From Aerococcus sp. HMSC062A02 (lineage in GTDB: Bacteria > Bacillota > Bacilli > Lactobacillales > Aerococcaceae): a stretch of DNA of 52,674 nt. Below are positions 23,633-33,378 of the stretch, one piece after another; positions within the stretch are counted from its first letter, which is position 1, and each line of letters starts with the position of its first letter. Below the pieces are notes generated by a model. It was not told the origin of the DNA and searched no databases. It saw only the letters and a list, made by a program, of their open reading frames with translations. The stretch lies in contig NZ_KV797913.1 of the NCBI RefSeq assembly GCF_001809535.1, forward strand, positions 12,281-64,954. The letters run 5' to 3'. Made by a program: the position numbers and the translations under genes.

Positions 23633-24259
23633 TTATAGCTTATTTATCTCATCATTAACGAACTCGTCTTCACTCACCCGCTCTGTCCGAGGATCCAGGG
23701 GTTCTTGGTCTTCCAGAGCCTCATGGGCACGTTGGACGCGCAGCTTGGTCACCCGCTTGGTCCAGAAACCACCGTGGATATACTTGGCATCATAAGAGAT
23801 ATAGAAGGCCCGGTCGTCAATTTCTTCAATGGTCCGGCAGAGTTTCCGCTCAGTTGACCGGGGCGTCAGAATAGTGAGGATTAAGCGATCCCCGTCCCGG
23901 CCGTAGCCCGACTGGACCGTCACCCCATAGCCGCGGTTCCGCAATTCCTCAGCCAGGGCATGGTTGTCACTGGCAATGAAGATCTGGATCACAGCATAAC
24001 CGAGGGCAATCTTATCCTCTAAGAGCATCCCGCAATAAATCCCCACCCCAAAACCTAGGGCATAAGCGAAAAGATAAGCCGGCTGGTCCAGGTACTGCAT
24101 GACCATAGACAGACCGATCGCATAGATAGTAATCTCAATCACCGCCAAGAAGGAGGCCGGGAAACGATAGCCTCTCATCGAGAGCAAGAGGCGCATGGTA
24201 TTTAGCATGATATAAACTAAGTTAATACTAAATATTTTAATTAATAAATGATAGTCCAC
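23633..24259 (-). CDS. UPF0316 / DUF2179 membrane protein (YebE-like)
   Basis: This 208-aa protein has about three N-terminal TM helices (residues 8-25, 35-57, 62-83) followed by a cytoplasmic alpha/beta DUF2179 domain (about 100-180, including VTVQSGYGRDGDRLILTILTPR). This is the UPF0316 architecture. Its biochemical role is unknown; DUF2179 domains are suspected ligand or nucleotide sensors. The gene starts 9 nt after the opuCD stop, so it is almost certainly co-transcribed with opuCABCD, which hints at a link to osmotic or cyclic-nucleotide control (inference). The acidic C-terminal tail is lineage-specific. Confidence 0.85.
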   Translation of the reverse strand: MDYHLLIKIFSINLVYIMLNTMRLLLSMRGYRFPASFLAVIEITIYAIGLSMVMQYLDQPAYLFAYALGFGVGIYCGMLLEDKIALGYAVIQIFIASDNHALAEELRNRGYGVTVQSGYGRDGDRLILTILTPRSTERKLCRTIEEIDDRAFYISYDAKYIHGGFWTKRVTKLRVQRAHEALEDQEPLDPRTERVSEDEFVNDEINKL

Positions 24260-24268
24260 AGCATTCTC

Positions 24269-24931
24269 CTATCTTTGGCTAGGGTCTAAACTTTTTTCGA
24301 TCCGACCTAAGCCCCAATCGGCAACAATCGACATGAGAGCAATGGGGATGACAGCAGCGAGGATAATACTCGTGCCGTCTGAGGCATTGACCCCGCGGAA
24401 AAGGATATCACCCAGACCCCCTGCCCCAACGAAGGTCCCGATGGTGGCAATCCCAATCCCTGTAATAAAGGCGTTGCGGACGCCCCCCATGATCACCGAC
24501 ATAGCCAAGGGAAGCTCGACCTTATAGACAATCTGGAGCTTGGTCATCCCCATACCGATCCCAACGTCAATAATATCGGCGTCCACATTGCGGACCCCCG
24601 TATAGGTATTGCGGAGAATGGGGAGGAGGGAATAAAGGAAAATGGTTAAGACCACCAAGTTGCTCCCTAATCCCATAGCCAGCATCAGAACGGACAGCAT
24701 AGCTAGTGAGGGCACGGTTTGGATGAGATTGGCCAAACCAAGTACCCAATCTGCCAAGCGATGGTGGCGGGCAATATAGAAGCCAAGTGGGATGGCGACC
24801 AAGCACGCAAAAAGAACACCGTAGATGGCCATCAAGAAATGTTGGCCGAACTGTCCCACCACATAGCTCAGGTTTTCCTGGTAGTAGACGCTCAGCTGTT
24901 CTAATAGACTTAATTGTGTCATATCGGTCAT
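24269..24931 (-). CDS. opuCD: OpuC-type osmoprotectant ABC transporter permease (OpuCD)
   Basis: This 220-aa inner-membrane subunit of a glycine betaine/carnitine/choline importer has about six TM helices. Its EAA-like loop is IDVGIGMGMTKLQIVYKVELPLA (near 135-157), which docks on the ATPase. The ATG at 24931 has GGGGGG upstream and lies one base after the opuCC stop. In the wider family OpuCB and OpuCD are paralogous permeases; this is the second copy. Fourth gene of opuCABCD. Confidence 0.92.
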   Translation of the reverse strand: MTDMTQLSLLEQLSVYYQENLSYVVGQFGQHFLMAIYGVLFACLVAIPLGFYIARHHRLADWVLGLANLIQTVPSLAMLSVLMLAMGLGSNLVVLTIFLYSLLPILRNTYTGVRNVDADIIDVGIGMGMTKLQIVYKVELPLAMSVIMGGVRNAFITGIGIATIGTFVGAGGLGDILFRGVNASDGTSIILAAVIPIALMSIVADWGLGRIEKSLDPSQR

Positions 24932-24932
24932 C

Positions 24933-25895
24933 TTAGTCACCCCCCACAGTATCTTCAATCGGCTTTAATTCAGGTGTCTTGTCTTCAAAATAATTATGGG
25001 CCTTCAACCAGTCATCAGCAACCACTTTGGGTTCCAAGAGGTAGTTATCTGCCCGGTAGTTTAATTTCTGCATGGTTTCTTCAGTGATGGTCCCTTCTAA
25101 CTTATGTAAGACCTTGTCTAGTTCAGGATGGACCTCTAGGATATGGTAGGTTGCAACAGGACTGGCATCATAGGGTGGGAAGAGCTGTTTATCGTCTTCC
25201 AAAACTTTTAAGTCTTCGGAAATAATCCGCCCATCCGTTGAATAACCCAAGATGACATCCACTTCATCATTGGCTACCGCTGAATAGGTCAAGCCAATCG
25301 ACATAGGTAGCGTCTGGCCAAAATCAAAGCCATAAATCCGCTTGAAGTCTTCATAACCGTCCCCTTCCCGGCTCAACCAGGAAGAGTCCACCCCTGCCTT
25401 TAGATCAGGCGCATATTGGGCCAGGTCAGAAACTTTTTCCAGTCCTAATTCTTCAGCCTTGTCCCGGCTCACCATGAAAGCATAGGTATTGGCAAAACCG
25501 TAAGTAGGATACCATTTCTGGTCGAATTCGCGGTCGAAGCCCTTAACTACTGTTTCTGCAGCTTTTTCAGGGTCAGTGATGGCTTCCATCCCCAATTCCC
25601 CAGTTACCGAGGTTCCGGTATAGCGGACCGCTGAAACGTTAGCATCATCCTTCATCAGGGCTTGGTGGTTGAGGGAAGAGGAGCCGAGGTTAGAGATCAC
25701 CTTGGTTGGCACGTCGATATAGTGGTTGGACATGCCTTCCACAATATAGGCGAGGATCTGCATCTCGGTCGACATACCGCCCGTAATAACAATCTCATCC
25801 TCAGAAGTCGAAGCCCCGAGTCCAGGTAGGCTACAGGCTGCTAATAGGAATAGACTCAGCCCCAGGGTGAAGGCTGTCTTTAAGAATTTACGCAT
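24933..25895 (-). CDS. opuCC: OpuC-type osmoprotectant-binding lipoprotein (OpuCC)
   Basis: This 320-aa lipoprotein has lipobox LLAAC (Cys21) and a periplasmic-binding fold of the OpuAC/OsmF family. The ligand-binding body begins EIVITGGMSTEMQILAYIV. Conserved family segments include YPTYGFANTYAF and LSREGDGYEDFKRIYGF. It binds a quaternary amine osmolyte outside the cell and hands it to OpuCB/OpuCD. GGAG lies 9 nt before the ATG at 25895; it overlaps the opuCB 3' end by 8 nt. Confidence 0.92.
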   Translation of the reverse strand: MRKFLKTAFTLGLSLFLLAACSLPGLGASTSEDEIVITGGMSTEMQILAYIVEGMSNHYIDVPTKVISNLGSSSLNHQALMKDDANVSAVRYTGTSVTGELGMEAITDPEKAAETVVKGFDREFDQKWYPTYGFANTYAFMVSRDKAEELGLEKVSDLAQYAPDLKAGVDSSWLSREGDGYEDFKRIYGFDFGQTLPMSIGLTYSAVANDEVDVILGYSTDGRIISEDLKVLEDDKQLFPPYDASPVATYHILEVHPELDKVLHKLEGTITEETMQKLNYRADNYLLEPKVVADDWLKAHNYFEDKTPELKPIEDTVGGD

Positions 25896-26535
25896 CTTCA
25901 CCAGCTCCTTTCGAGGTCGTTTGGGGTTGGGTTAGTTTTTCCAGATAATTCATCAAAAGGTCTGCCAAAACCGCAATCAGGGTGACCGGAATCGTTCCCC
26001 CAATAATCAGGTCTGGCTTGTAGAGGTTGAGGCCGTTAAAGATCATTTCACCAAGGCCCCCACCGCCAATATAGGCCGCCAGAGTGGCCCAGGCAATCAC
26101 ATAGACCGTTGACAAACGAATCCCTGCCATAATCACCGGCATGGCGAGAGGGAGCTGGACACCCTTAATAACCTGCCAGGCCGTCAAGCCCATCCCCTTG
26201 GCAGCATCCAAGAGATCTGGGTCAACCGAGGTCATCCCCAGATAGGTATTGCGGAGGATGGGCAGGAGGGAATAGATAAAGAGAGCCACAATGGAGGGCA
26301 AACGTCCCACCCCAAAAATAGGAATCATCAAGGCCAAGAGCGCCAGGGTAGGAATGGTTTGGAGGACGCCGACCACACTGATGACGCCCCCTGCGATCTT
26401 AGGGTGCTGGGAGAGAAGAATCCCCAAAGGCACCGCAATCAAGATCCCCAAGGCTAGAGAAACCACCGACAAGAGCAGGTGTTGAAGGGTCAAATTAATG
26501 AGTTCTTGGCCGTTTTCAGCTAGGAAGTTTGCCAT
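25888..26535 (-). CDS. opuCB: OpuC-type osmoprotectant ABC transporter permease (OpuCB)
   Basis: This 215-aa permease has about six TM helices. Its coupling loop LLDAAKGMGLTAWQVIKGVQLPLA (near 106-129) matches that in OpuCD. SLLPILRNTYLGM is also shared with OpuCD and shows their common origin. The start codon overlaps the opuCA stop (TAATG), indicating translational coupling. Confidence 0.93.
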   Translation of the reverse strand: MANFLAENGQELINLTLQHLLLSVVSLALGILIAVPLGILLSQHPKIAGGVISVVGVLQTIPTLALLALMIPIFGVGRLPSIVALFIYSLLPILRNTYLGMTSVDPDLLDAAKGMGLTAWQVIKGVQLPLAMPVIMAGIRLSTVYVIAWATLAAYIGGGGLGEMIFNGLNLYKPDLIIGGTIPVTLIAVLADLLMNYLEKLTQPQTTSKGAGEDA

Positions 26536-27677
26536 TAGATCTCAACTCCTTCAATCGCTTTCGTCTCGCCCCAGATTACTTCATAGACAATATTGACCAG
26601 GTTAGACCGGGTCACAATCCCCGTCAATTGTCCTTCACGGTTAACAACCGCCACGTTTTGCACCTTGGCTTTCAGGATGCGCTGGATGGTATCTTGGACG
26701 AGGGCATCTTCTTGGACGCCCCGACGTCTGACCATTTCATCACTCACGCTAGCTTCCATATCTCTGGCATTCATAATATTTTCAATGCTGATCTGCCCCT
26801 TGAGCCGCTTGCGGTCATCCACCACGAAGAGGCTGTCCACATGGCTGTCCCGCATGAGAGTCAAGGCATCACTGAGCGACTGGCCCATGCTGATGGACAG
26901 GGGTTTGTCATTCATGACATCCTTGACTTGGATATACTGGGTCTTGGCTTCAAAGAGCCGGTCTTCGCCCAGGAAGCTCTTCACATAATCATCTGCTGGA
27001 TGGCGCAAGATTTCCTCTGGGGTGTCGTACTGGAGTAAGTTCCCCTTGTCCCAGATGGCGATACGGTCAGCCAGATTCAAGGCCTCGTCCATATCATGGG
27101 TCACGAAGATGAAGGTATTGTGATATTCCCGCTGTAATTCCTTAACTAATTCTTGCAGGGCATCCCGGGTGATTGGGTCTAAGGCCCCAAAAGGCTCATC
27201 CATCAAGACGATCTTCGGATTAGCCACCAAGGCACGGATAACGCCGATCCGCTGCTGCTGGCCACCGGATAATTCACTCGGATAGCGGTCCAGATAGTCG
27301 AGGGGAAGTTCTACCCGCTTCATCAACTTCTCCGCTTCCGTCCGACAGCGGTCTTCGTCCCATTTCAAGAGCCGGGGGACAGTCACAATATTTTCATAGA
27401 CAGTCATGTGGGGCATGAGCCCAATACGCTGGATCACATAGCCGATCTTGCGCCGCATATCGACTGCATTCATGGAAGTGGTCGCCTGACCATCAATAAG
27501 GATCTCCCCCTCGGATGGATCGTGCATACGGTTGATCATCCGCAGAGCCGTCGTCTTCCCACTCCCTGAGGTGCCGATAAAGCAGACAAACTCTCCGTCT
27601 TGGATGGTCAAATTCGCATCTTTTAAGGCGTGGACATTGCCTGGGTATACCTTACTGACATTCTTAAATTCAATCAT
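26535..27677 (-). CDS. opuCA: OpuC-type ABC transporter ATPase with CBS domains (OpuCA)
   Basis: This 380-aa ATPase energises osmolyte uptake. Walker A is GTSGSGKTT (35-43), signature LSGGQQQR (about 137-144), Walker B VLMDEPFGALDP, H-loop VTHDMDEAL. Two CBS domains follow (about 255-310 and 315-370, VKDVMNDKP and GIVTRSN). In OpuCA/OpuA homologues these sense ionic strength or cyclic-di-AMP. First gene of the operon. A TACAAT box lies at 27710-27715, but no good -35 was found. Confidence 0.95.
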   Translation of the reverse strand: MIEFKNVSKVYPGNVHALKDANLTIQDGEFVCFIGTSGSGKTTALRMINRMHDPSEGEILIDGQATTSMNAVDMRRKIGYVIQRIGLMPHMTVYENIVTVPRLLKWDEDRCRTEAEKLMKRVELPLDYLDRYPSELSGGQQQRIGVIRALVANPKIVLMDEPFGALDPITRDALQELVKELQREYHNTFIFVTHDMDEALNLADRIAIWDKGNLLQYDTPEEILRHPADDYVKSFLGEDRLFEAKTQYIQVKDVMNDKPLSISMGQSLSDALTLMRDSHVDSLFVVDDRKRLKGQISIENIMNARDMEASVSDEMVRRRGVQEDALVQDTIQRILKAKVQNVAVVNREGQLTGIVTRSNLVNIVYEVIWGETKAIEGVEI

Positions 27678-27796
27678 AATTTCGGTCCCTTCCGTTTTTT
27701 CTTAAGTTTATTGTAACAAACTAAGCAGCAAAAGCGACTAATCAGGCCGAGTCCAGCTTAATTGTTGGTTTTAGTATTTATAATTAAAAATAAAAT

Positions 27797-27845
27797 AACG
27801 CATCGAAGCCTTTTCAGCTAAGGCTTTCGATACGTTATTTTTCAA
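27797..27845 (-). terminator. Terminator of the ddl-murF-cshA-acpS operon
   Basis: AAATAACG-ATCGAAGCCTT pairs with AAGGCTTTCGAT-CGTTATTT around a 7-nt loop, with U-runs on both strands. It lies 26 nt after the acpS stop. Confidence 0.85.
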
Positions 27846-27870
27846 TCTTTACGATAAACAATTATTGTTT

Positions 27871-28248
27871 TTAATTAAGTTCAGGTCTTCGGTCTTCAAT
27901 GACCACATAAGCACTGGCATAATGGGCAGTATGGGTAATCGAGAGATGGATAGCGTAAGGAATCTTAAGACAAAAGAGCTGGGGCTGACCGCTTTTATTT
28001 GACAAAATAGCCATGTCCTGGAAAGAAAGTTCTTTACAGATACCCGTCCCCCAAGCCTTGGCACAGGCCTCCTTGGCTGCCCAGCGCCCCGCTAGAAATT
28101 CCGCCTGGCGCTGAGAAGAAGTGAAGGCTTGGTAGACCGCGCTTTCCTCTTCTGTTAGAACCCGCTGAATGAAGCGGTCGCCCTGTTTAGCACAAGCCTG
28201 GTCAATCCGCTTGATTTCAACTAAATCCGTGCCAATTCCAATAATCAT
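27871..28248 (-). CDS. acpS: Holo-[acyl-carrier-protein] synthase
   Basis: AcpS moves the 4'-phosphopantetheine arm from CoA to a Ser of apo-ACP to enable fatty acid synthesis. The 125-aa product opens IIGIGTDLVEIKRI, with the metal-binding Asp8. FLAGRWAAKEACAKAWGTGI (about 51-70) is the CoA-binding signature with the second acidic ligand. Length is standard for a trimeric group I enzyme. It follows cshA by 12 nt and ends the wall/RNA operon. Confidence 0.96.
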   Translation of the reverse strand: MIIGIGTDLVEIKRIDQACAKQGDRFIQRVLTEEESAVYQAFTSSQRQAEFLAGRWAAKEACAKAWGTGICKELSFQDMAILSNKSGQPQLFCLKIPYAIHLSITHTAHYASAYVVIEDRRPELN

Positions 28249-28260
28249 ACAGCTTGCCTC

Positions 28261-29745
28261 CTAGCGAATATCAAAGGAGACTTTCTTCCGTGAGCCCCGC
28301 TTCTTGCCTTTTGGATGGTCCTTGGAGCCTTGGTAGGACTTCTTCTTACCCTTCTTATCGTGTTGTTGGTAAGACCGCTTATGATTGCCTCGCTTCGCCC
28401 CCTTGCGCTTGCGTCCGCCCGACTTCTTGCGCGGAGTCCGTTCCGGTGTAATCCGAACCTCAACCTCATTAGGATCCTTGGTTAAACTGCTGAGGACTGC
28501 TAGGGCCAATTGGTCCGTACTGTAGTGGGCGGAGAGGTAGTCGATGGCTTCTTGGTAGTAAGAAGGATCGGCCTCTTCGGTCAGCTTTTTAACCTCTTCT
28601 AAGGCCTGGTTGATCCGCCCGCTGAAAGCTTCCTTAGCCGATGGTGGACGCAGGGGCATCATTTTCTTCTTGGTTAGGTCTTCGATGGTTCTTAAGTAAC
28701 CTAATTCATTTGGGCCAACAAAGGTAACTGAAACCCCCTGGCGGCCTGCCCGACCCGTCCGACCAATGCGGTGGACATAGCTATCGGGGTCCAAGGGAAT
28801 ATCAAAGTTATAGACATGGGTCACATTAGAAATATCCAAGCCCCGGGCTGCCACGTCTGTTGCCACTAAGATATCCAGCTTCTCATCTTTAAATTGTCGG
28901 AGCAACATGGACCGCTTGTCTTGATTCAAGTCCCCGTGGAGGCCTTCTGCTGTATAGCCGCGCTCAATTAGGGCACGCGAAATTTCATCCACCCGACGCT
29001 TGGTCCGTGCGAAGACAATGGCTAGGACAGGATCTTGGACATCAATGAAGCGGGTCAAGACATCGAACTTCTCACTCTCCCGACAGCGAGTAAAGTATTG
29101 GTCGATTAGGTCGGCCGTCATCTCTTGGGCCTTGATCTTCACCTGGATCGGATCCTGCATAAATTGCTCCCCAATACGTTGGATGGCCTTGGGCATGGTC
29201 GCCGAGAAGAGCAGAGTTTGCCGGTCGGCTGGCGTCTTAGCAATAATCGCTTCAATGTCATCAATAAAGCCCATATTAAGCATCTCATCCGCCTCATCGA
29301 GAACCAGGGTCTGAATGTGGGACAAGTCTAACTTCCCGCGACGAATCAAGTCAAGCAAACGACCAGGCGTCCCCACGATCACTTGCCGTTTCTTCTCCAA
29401 CTGGCGTAATTGCCGTTGGATCGAGCTACCGCCGTAAACTGTCAGGCATTGGACCCGTTTCTCTTCACCTAATTGGTAGAGTTCTTGCCCGGTTTGGATA
29501 GCCAATTCCCGGGTTGGCGAGATAACCAAGGCTTGAACTTCCTTAGCATAGGGATCAATCTTCTCTAAGAGGGGAAGGCCAAAAGCGGCCGTCTTCCCCG
29601 TCCCCGTCTGTGCCTGGCCCAGGACATCCCGTCCTTTTAAGGCATAGGGAATCGTTTCTGATTGAATCGGTGTGGCTTCTTCAAAGCCCATCTTATCGAC
29701 AGCTTTTAATAATTGCGGGCTCAAGCCCATTTCTGTAAATTTCAT
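28261..29745 (-). CDS. cshA: DEAD-box RNA helicase CshA
   Basis: CshA unwinds RNA and takes part in mRNA decay and cold growth, usually with the Gram-positive degradosome. The 494-aa product carries the Q motif (FEEATPIQ), [26 protein letters not shown] and HRIGRTGR, all intact. It is followed by a CshA-type extension (about 365-440) and a Lys/Arg/Gly-rich RNA-binding tail. The ATG at 29745 sits 6 nt after GGAGG and the protein begins [13 protein letters not shown]; upstream in-frame codons are excluded. It is located between murF and acpS, the usual Gram-positive arrangement. Confidence 0.96.
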   Translation of the reverse strand: MKFTEMGLSPQLLKAVDKMGFEEATPIQSETIPYALKGRDVLGQAQTGTGKTAAFGLPLLEKIDPYAKEVQALVISPTRELAIQTGQELYQLGEEKRVQCLTVYGGSSIQRQLRQLEKKRQVIVGTPGRLLDLIRRGKLDLSHIQTLVLDEADEMLNMGFIDDIEAIIAKTPADRQTLLFSATMPKAIQRIGEQFMQDPIQVKIKAQEMTADLIDQYFTRCRESEKFDVLTRFIDVQDPVLAIVFARTKRRVDEISRALIERGYTAEGLHGDLNQDKRSMLLRQFKDEKLDILVATDVAARGLDISNVTHVYNFDIPLDPDSYVHRIGRTGRAGRQGVSVTFVGPNELGYLRTIEDLTKKKMMPLRPPSAKEAFSGRINQALEEVKKLTEEADPSYYQEAIDYLSAHYSTDQLALAVLSSLTKDPNEVEVRITPERTPRKKSGGRKRKGAKRGNHKRSYQQHDKKGKKKSYQGSKDHPKGKKRGSRKKVSFDIR

Positions 29746-29884
29746 TCCATTCCTCCGTATTTCATTCTTAAGGATTATATTTGTAGGAGTCATTCTACTC
29801 CTTTAGTAAAAAAACAGCCGACCAGTCGACTGTTTTCTTTGGGCAGCTTGTCGAGGGCTGTGTGGCGAGACAGAGGCTGCTGAG

Positions 29885-31315
29885 CTAATCTTCTTTAGCT
29901 TGGCTTTCTATATCTGGGCGGCGGAGGGCTTCAACTACTTCCAAAAGCCCCATCCCATGGCTCCCCTTCACCAGGATCTGGTCATAGTGGCGGGTATGGT
30001 CTTCCAACCAAGCAATGAGGGCCGCTTTATCTTCTTTAAAATAATGCACCTGGTCTGGCCGGGCTTGACCGGCAGCTAGGAGGCGCTCATAGAGAGCTTC
30101 CATCTCCAAGCCATAGAGTAAGACCTGATCCTGGTCTTCAAGAGTCAAGACATCCGCTACGCTGGCATGGAGCTGGCCTGCATCTGGTCCTAGTTCTAAC
30201 ATATCAGCCAGCACATAGAGCTTGCGCCCTTGTTGGGCATCACCTGCCCGCGGAACCTGGACGAAGTTACTAATTACAGCCTTCATCGCTGAAGGACTAG
30301 CATTGTAAGTATCATCCAGCACTTGACTCTCATTAATGCCTTCGATCCAGGCTGTCCGATTGGCCGTCATTTGGAAATTAGCCAGGGCCTCCTGGATTTG
30401 TTCAATCGACAGGCCCAGGCGGTAAGAGACCGCACAGGCATCTAAGGCATTCACAACATTATAACGGCCCGAAACCGGAATTGTCAACTGAACGGTTGGT
30501 GACAGGTTGCTGCTGAATTGGGTCTGGTACTGGTCCACAATAATATCCAGAGCATAAATATCCTGGTTTTCCGTTAAACCGACTGACAGGGTTTCGATGT
30601 CTTCTCGAATATCCCCTAATTGAGAAGTAATTAGCTCTTCCTCCCCAGGATAGATGAAGCTGCCCCCTTCTTTTAAGCCGTCCAAAATTTCAAGCTTGGC
30701 CTTGGCGATATTGGCCTTGGTCTTCAGAAATTCCAGGTGGTCCTCACCAATCATGGTAATCACAGCCAGGTCGGGCTGGGCTAGGAGACTCAATTCACGG
30801 ATTTCACCAAAATTAGACATCCCCATTTCTAAAACAAGGACTTCCGTTTCTTCTGGCATCTCTAAGATAGTAATCGGAACACCAATTTCATTATTATAAT
30901 TGCCTTGGGTCTTGTGGACCCGGTAGGCCACCGATAGGCAGGCCGCTGTCATGTCCTTGGTGGTCGTCTTACCGGATGAACCGGTAATCGCCACGACTTT
31001 AGCTTGGACCAAAGACAAGTAGTAAGCTGCCAAATCGTGGAGGGCAGCCAGGGTATCGGGCACTTGGATTAAGGCCAAGCCGGCAGGAGCCTGGGCTGGA
31101 TCCTTGGACCAAAAGGCAGCCACCGCCCCATTGTCTAGGGCTTGTTGGGCAAAGTCATGGCCATCGCGTTGCCCAGTTAAGGGAACAAAGAGGCTCCCAG
31201 GCTGGGCTTGTCTAGCATCAAAAACAACATGGTCAAGCAAGACCGCGTCGGGGTCTTCTGCTTGGACCTGTCCTTGGACAGCTTTAGCAATTTCATTTAA
31301 GGCTAATTTTTTCAT
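29885..31315 (-). CDS. murF: UDP-MurNAc-tripeptide:D-Ala-D-Ala ligase MurF
   Basis: MurF adds D-Ala-D-Ala to the UDP-MurNAc tripeptide, the last cytoplasmic step of the peptidoglycan precursor. The 476-aa product has the Mur ligase P-loop TGSSGKTTTKD (about 111-121), LEMGMSNFGEI, DTYNASPSAMKA and the C-terminal substrate domain with VKGSHGMGLLEVV. The start at 31315 follows AGGATG by 9 bases. It begins 10 nt after the ddl stop, whose product it uses. Confidence 0.96.
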   Translation of the reverse strand: MKKLALNEIAKAVQGQVQAEDPDAVLLDHVVFDARQAQPGSLFVPLTGQRDGHDFAQQALDNGAVAAFWSKDPAQAPAGLALIQVPDTLAALHDLAAYYLSLVQAKVVAITGSSGKTTTKDMTAACLSVAYRVHKTQGNYNNEIGVPITILEMPEETEVLVLEMGMSNFGEIRELSLLAQPDLAVITMIGEDHLEFLKTKANIAKAKLEILDGLKEGGSFIYPGEEELITSQLGDIREDIETLSVGLTENQDIYALDIIVDQYQTQFSSNLSPTVQLTIPVSGRYNVVNALDACAVSYRLGLSIEQIQEALANFQMTANRTAWIEGINESQVLDDTYNASPSAMKAVISNFVQVPRAGDAQQGRKLYVLADMLELGPDAGQLHASVADVLTLEDQDQVLLYGLEMEALYERLLAAGQARPDQVHYFKEDKAALIAWLEDHTRHYDQILVKGSHGMGLLEVVEALRRPDIESQAKED

Positions 31316-31325
31316 GGCACACATC

Positions 31326-32414
31326 CTATTGGTTGGCTAGTCCTTGTTTTTTATTAAAGCGCTCTAGGGCCAGGTTAAGTAATTTCTCGAGCAAGTCTTC
31401 ATAAGACAAGCCTGAAGCTGCCCAGAGAGAAGGATACATACTAAATTGGGTGAAGCCAGGCATGGTATTGACCTCGTTGATATAGATATCCATATTGTGG
31501 GTCACGAAGAAATCGCAGCGGGTGAGGCCTGAGCCATCAATGGCTAAATAAGCCTTCTTGGCGTAGGTTTGGATAGCCTGGGCGCTTTCCTCTGGGAGGT
31601 CGGCTGGAATCGCCATCTCGATGCTGTTGTTAATATACTTCTCTTCATAGTCGTAGAAACCTTGGTCCTTGACAATCTCACCAGGTTGGCTGACCTGAAC
31701 CTCTTCATTACCGAGGACAGCCACCTCAATTTCCCGAGCTTCAATCCCTTGTTCAACCACTACCCGGGTATCATAATGGAAGGCTGTTTCTAGGCCTTGG
31801 AGCAAGGCATCCCGGTCCTGGGCCTGGGTAATTCCTACGCTAGACCCCATATTGGCAGGTTTGATAAAGACAGGATAGACTAACTGCCCCTCAATGCGGG
31901 CAATTACTTCGCTGCGCTCGGTCTCATACTGGTAGCTAGTCAAAGCAACAAAAGGCACCTGAGGGATCTGAGCTTGTTGGAAGAGTTGCTTGGAGATAAT
32001 CTTATCCATACCTGCCGCTGAAGCAAGGACACCTGCCCCGGTATAAGGGACATTCAGTGCTTCAAAGAGGCCTTGGATTGTACCATCTTCCCCATTCGGT
32101 CCATGCAGGGCAGGGAAGGCCAGGCTATCCTTGGTCAAAACATCGGTCGGAACAACAGCAAGCCCTTGAGAAATTTCAGCTTCACCTTGGCGGTAGAAGT
32201 GTTGTTGGTCGCTGGCTTCGAGATAGAGGATGCTATCCTCACTGAGGCTGTATTCTTCAAGCAGCTCACCAGCAATCCACTGCCCCTCCCGGTCAATAAA
32301 GACAGGCTGAACTTGGTGCTTCTTATAATCCAAATGTTTGAGGATGGAAGCAGCCGTTAAGACGGATATATCATGCTCCGCGCTGTCCCCACCATAAAGT
32401 AGTACAATTCTCAT
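31326..32414 (-). CDS. ddl: D-alanine--D-alanine ligase
   Basis: Ddl joins two D-Ala in an ATP-grasp reaction to feed MurF. The 362-aa product has LLYGGDSAEHDISVLTA at the N-terminus, HGPNGEDGTIQG near 104-115, KPANMGSSVGI (ATP-grasp lysine and the serine loop) and the Mg-binding INEVNTMPGFT near 322-332. GGAGG precedes the ATG. The length and EKYINN omega-loop are typical of firmicute DdlA-type enzymes. Co-transcribed with an unknown upstream gene and murF. Confidence 0.97.
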   Translation of the reverse strand: MRIVLLYGGDSAEHDISVLTAASILKHLDYKKHQVQPVFIDREGQWIAGELLEEYSLSEDSILYLEASDQQHFYRQGEAEISQGLAVVPTDVLTKDSLAFPALHGPNGEDGTIQGLFEALNVPYTGAGVLASAAGMDKIISKQLFQQAQIPQVPFVALTSYQYETERSEVIARIEGQLVYPVFIKPANMGSSVGITQAQDRDALLQGLETAFHYDTRVVVEQGIEAREIEVAVLGNEEVQVSQPGEIVKDQGFYDYEEKYINNSIEMAIPADLPEESAQAIQTYAKKAYLAIDGSGLTRCDFFVTHNMDIYINEVNTMPGFTQFSMYPSLWAASGLSYEDLLEKLLNLALERFNKKQGLANQ

Positions 32415-32417
32415 AAT

Positions 32418-33206
32418 TTAACCTCCAAATAGGTTGGCATCCGCGATGCGCTCAAATGCCCATTTTTTATCTTTCATTGAATAGCTTAATTTAGCTAAAA
32501 GAACGGTTTGCTTGCGTTGAAGAATATCATCAACTTGGTCTTCCGCTAACAGGAGAGGGATCGCCATCGCCTGGTCCTCCCGCCAAGTGAGCTGACTAAA
32601 GTCAAAGATAACCCCTTCCGTTAAAAGCGGACGGATTTCCTGCATGACTGCCATGGGAGGCAAGGGAATCTTCGCCTCTTCGCCGGGATTATGTGACCGC
32701 CAGCCGAACAAGGAACGGCGCTCAGGACGTTGGGCCAAGAGCTTGTCGCGAATCACATTGGCCAGCTGGAAGTAAAACTCCTTGACATCCCGGTAGTAAG
32801 TCTTCAAGATCCCATTGGCCATGGGCAGGAAGACATAATTATTTTGCAACTTATAGAAGAATGGCGAGTGCAAGTGGCGGTTCACATGGCCTAAATACAA
32901 TAGTTCTGCAATTTCACCTGGTGTTAGCTGGTGCAGGAGTTCTTGGGAATAATAATCCACCCACTTAGTATCTGGAAAAGCTAAGCGACTCTGCCCACTT
33001 AAGAAATCTTGGACACTCCGTTCGCCCCGGATGAGCTTAAAATGTGTATGGTCATCCGCTTGGCCATAATCTTTTTGGCAGGATAGAACCAGTAAGTTCT
33101 GTGGCTTCTTCTTCATACTGCGCTGCAAGTAGGCCAGGCCCAAACCGCGCGATAACACATGGTTGGATACCTCATCTACTAAGATATAAATATAATTCTC
33201 AATCAC
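32418..33206 (-). CDS. Conserved-looking protein of unknown function upstream of ddl
   Basis: I do not recognise this 262-aa protein. It has no signal peptide or TM helix, mixed alpha/beta composition and many aromatic and basic residues (for example HSPFFYKLQNNYVFLPM near 111-127, YYRDVKEFYFQLANVIRDK near 136-154). No P-loop, metal motif or HTH is visible. It begins with GTG behind AAGGAGG, and its stop lies 3 nt before the ddl ATG. It is therefore the first gene of the ddl-murF-cshA-acpS operon and tightly coupled to ddl. That position suggests a role near cell-wall precursor synthesis, but this is inference only. Confidence 0.8.
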   Translation of the reverse strand: MIENYIYILVDEVSNHVLSRGLGLAYLQRSMKKKPQNLLVLSCQKDYGQADDHTHFKLIRGERSVQDFLSGQSRLAFPDTKWVDYYSQELLHQLTPGEIAELLYLGHVNRHLHSPFFYKLQNNYVFLPMANGILKTYYRDVKEFYFQLANVIRDKLLAQRPERRSLFGWRSHNPGEEAKIPLPPMAVMQEIRPLLTEGVIFDFSQLTWREDQAMAIPLLLAEDQVDDILQRKQTVLLAKLSYSMKDKKWAFERIADANLFGG

Positions 33207-33378
33207 GTCCCCACCTCCTTATCATACCCCTTAATGATAGCATATTCCCCCCACAAAAAACTATAAGCTTTAACTAAAAAGCCTAAAAACACAAGCCAGG
33301 ATAGATCTCAAGCTTTACTTTCTTTAGCTGCTTATATTAAGATGGGAGGGACTGTACGTATTTAAAGGAGCGAAGAAC

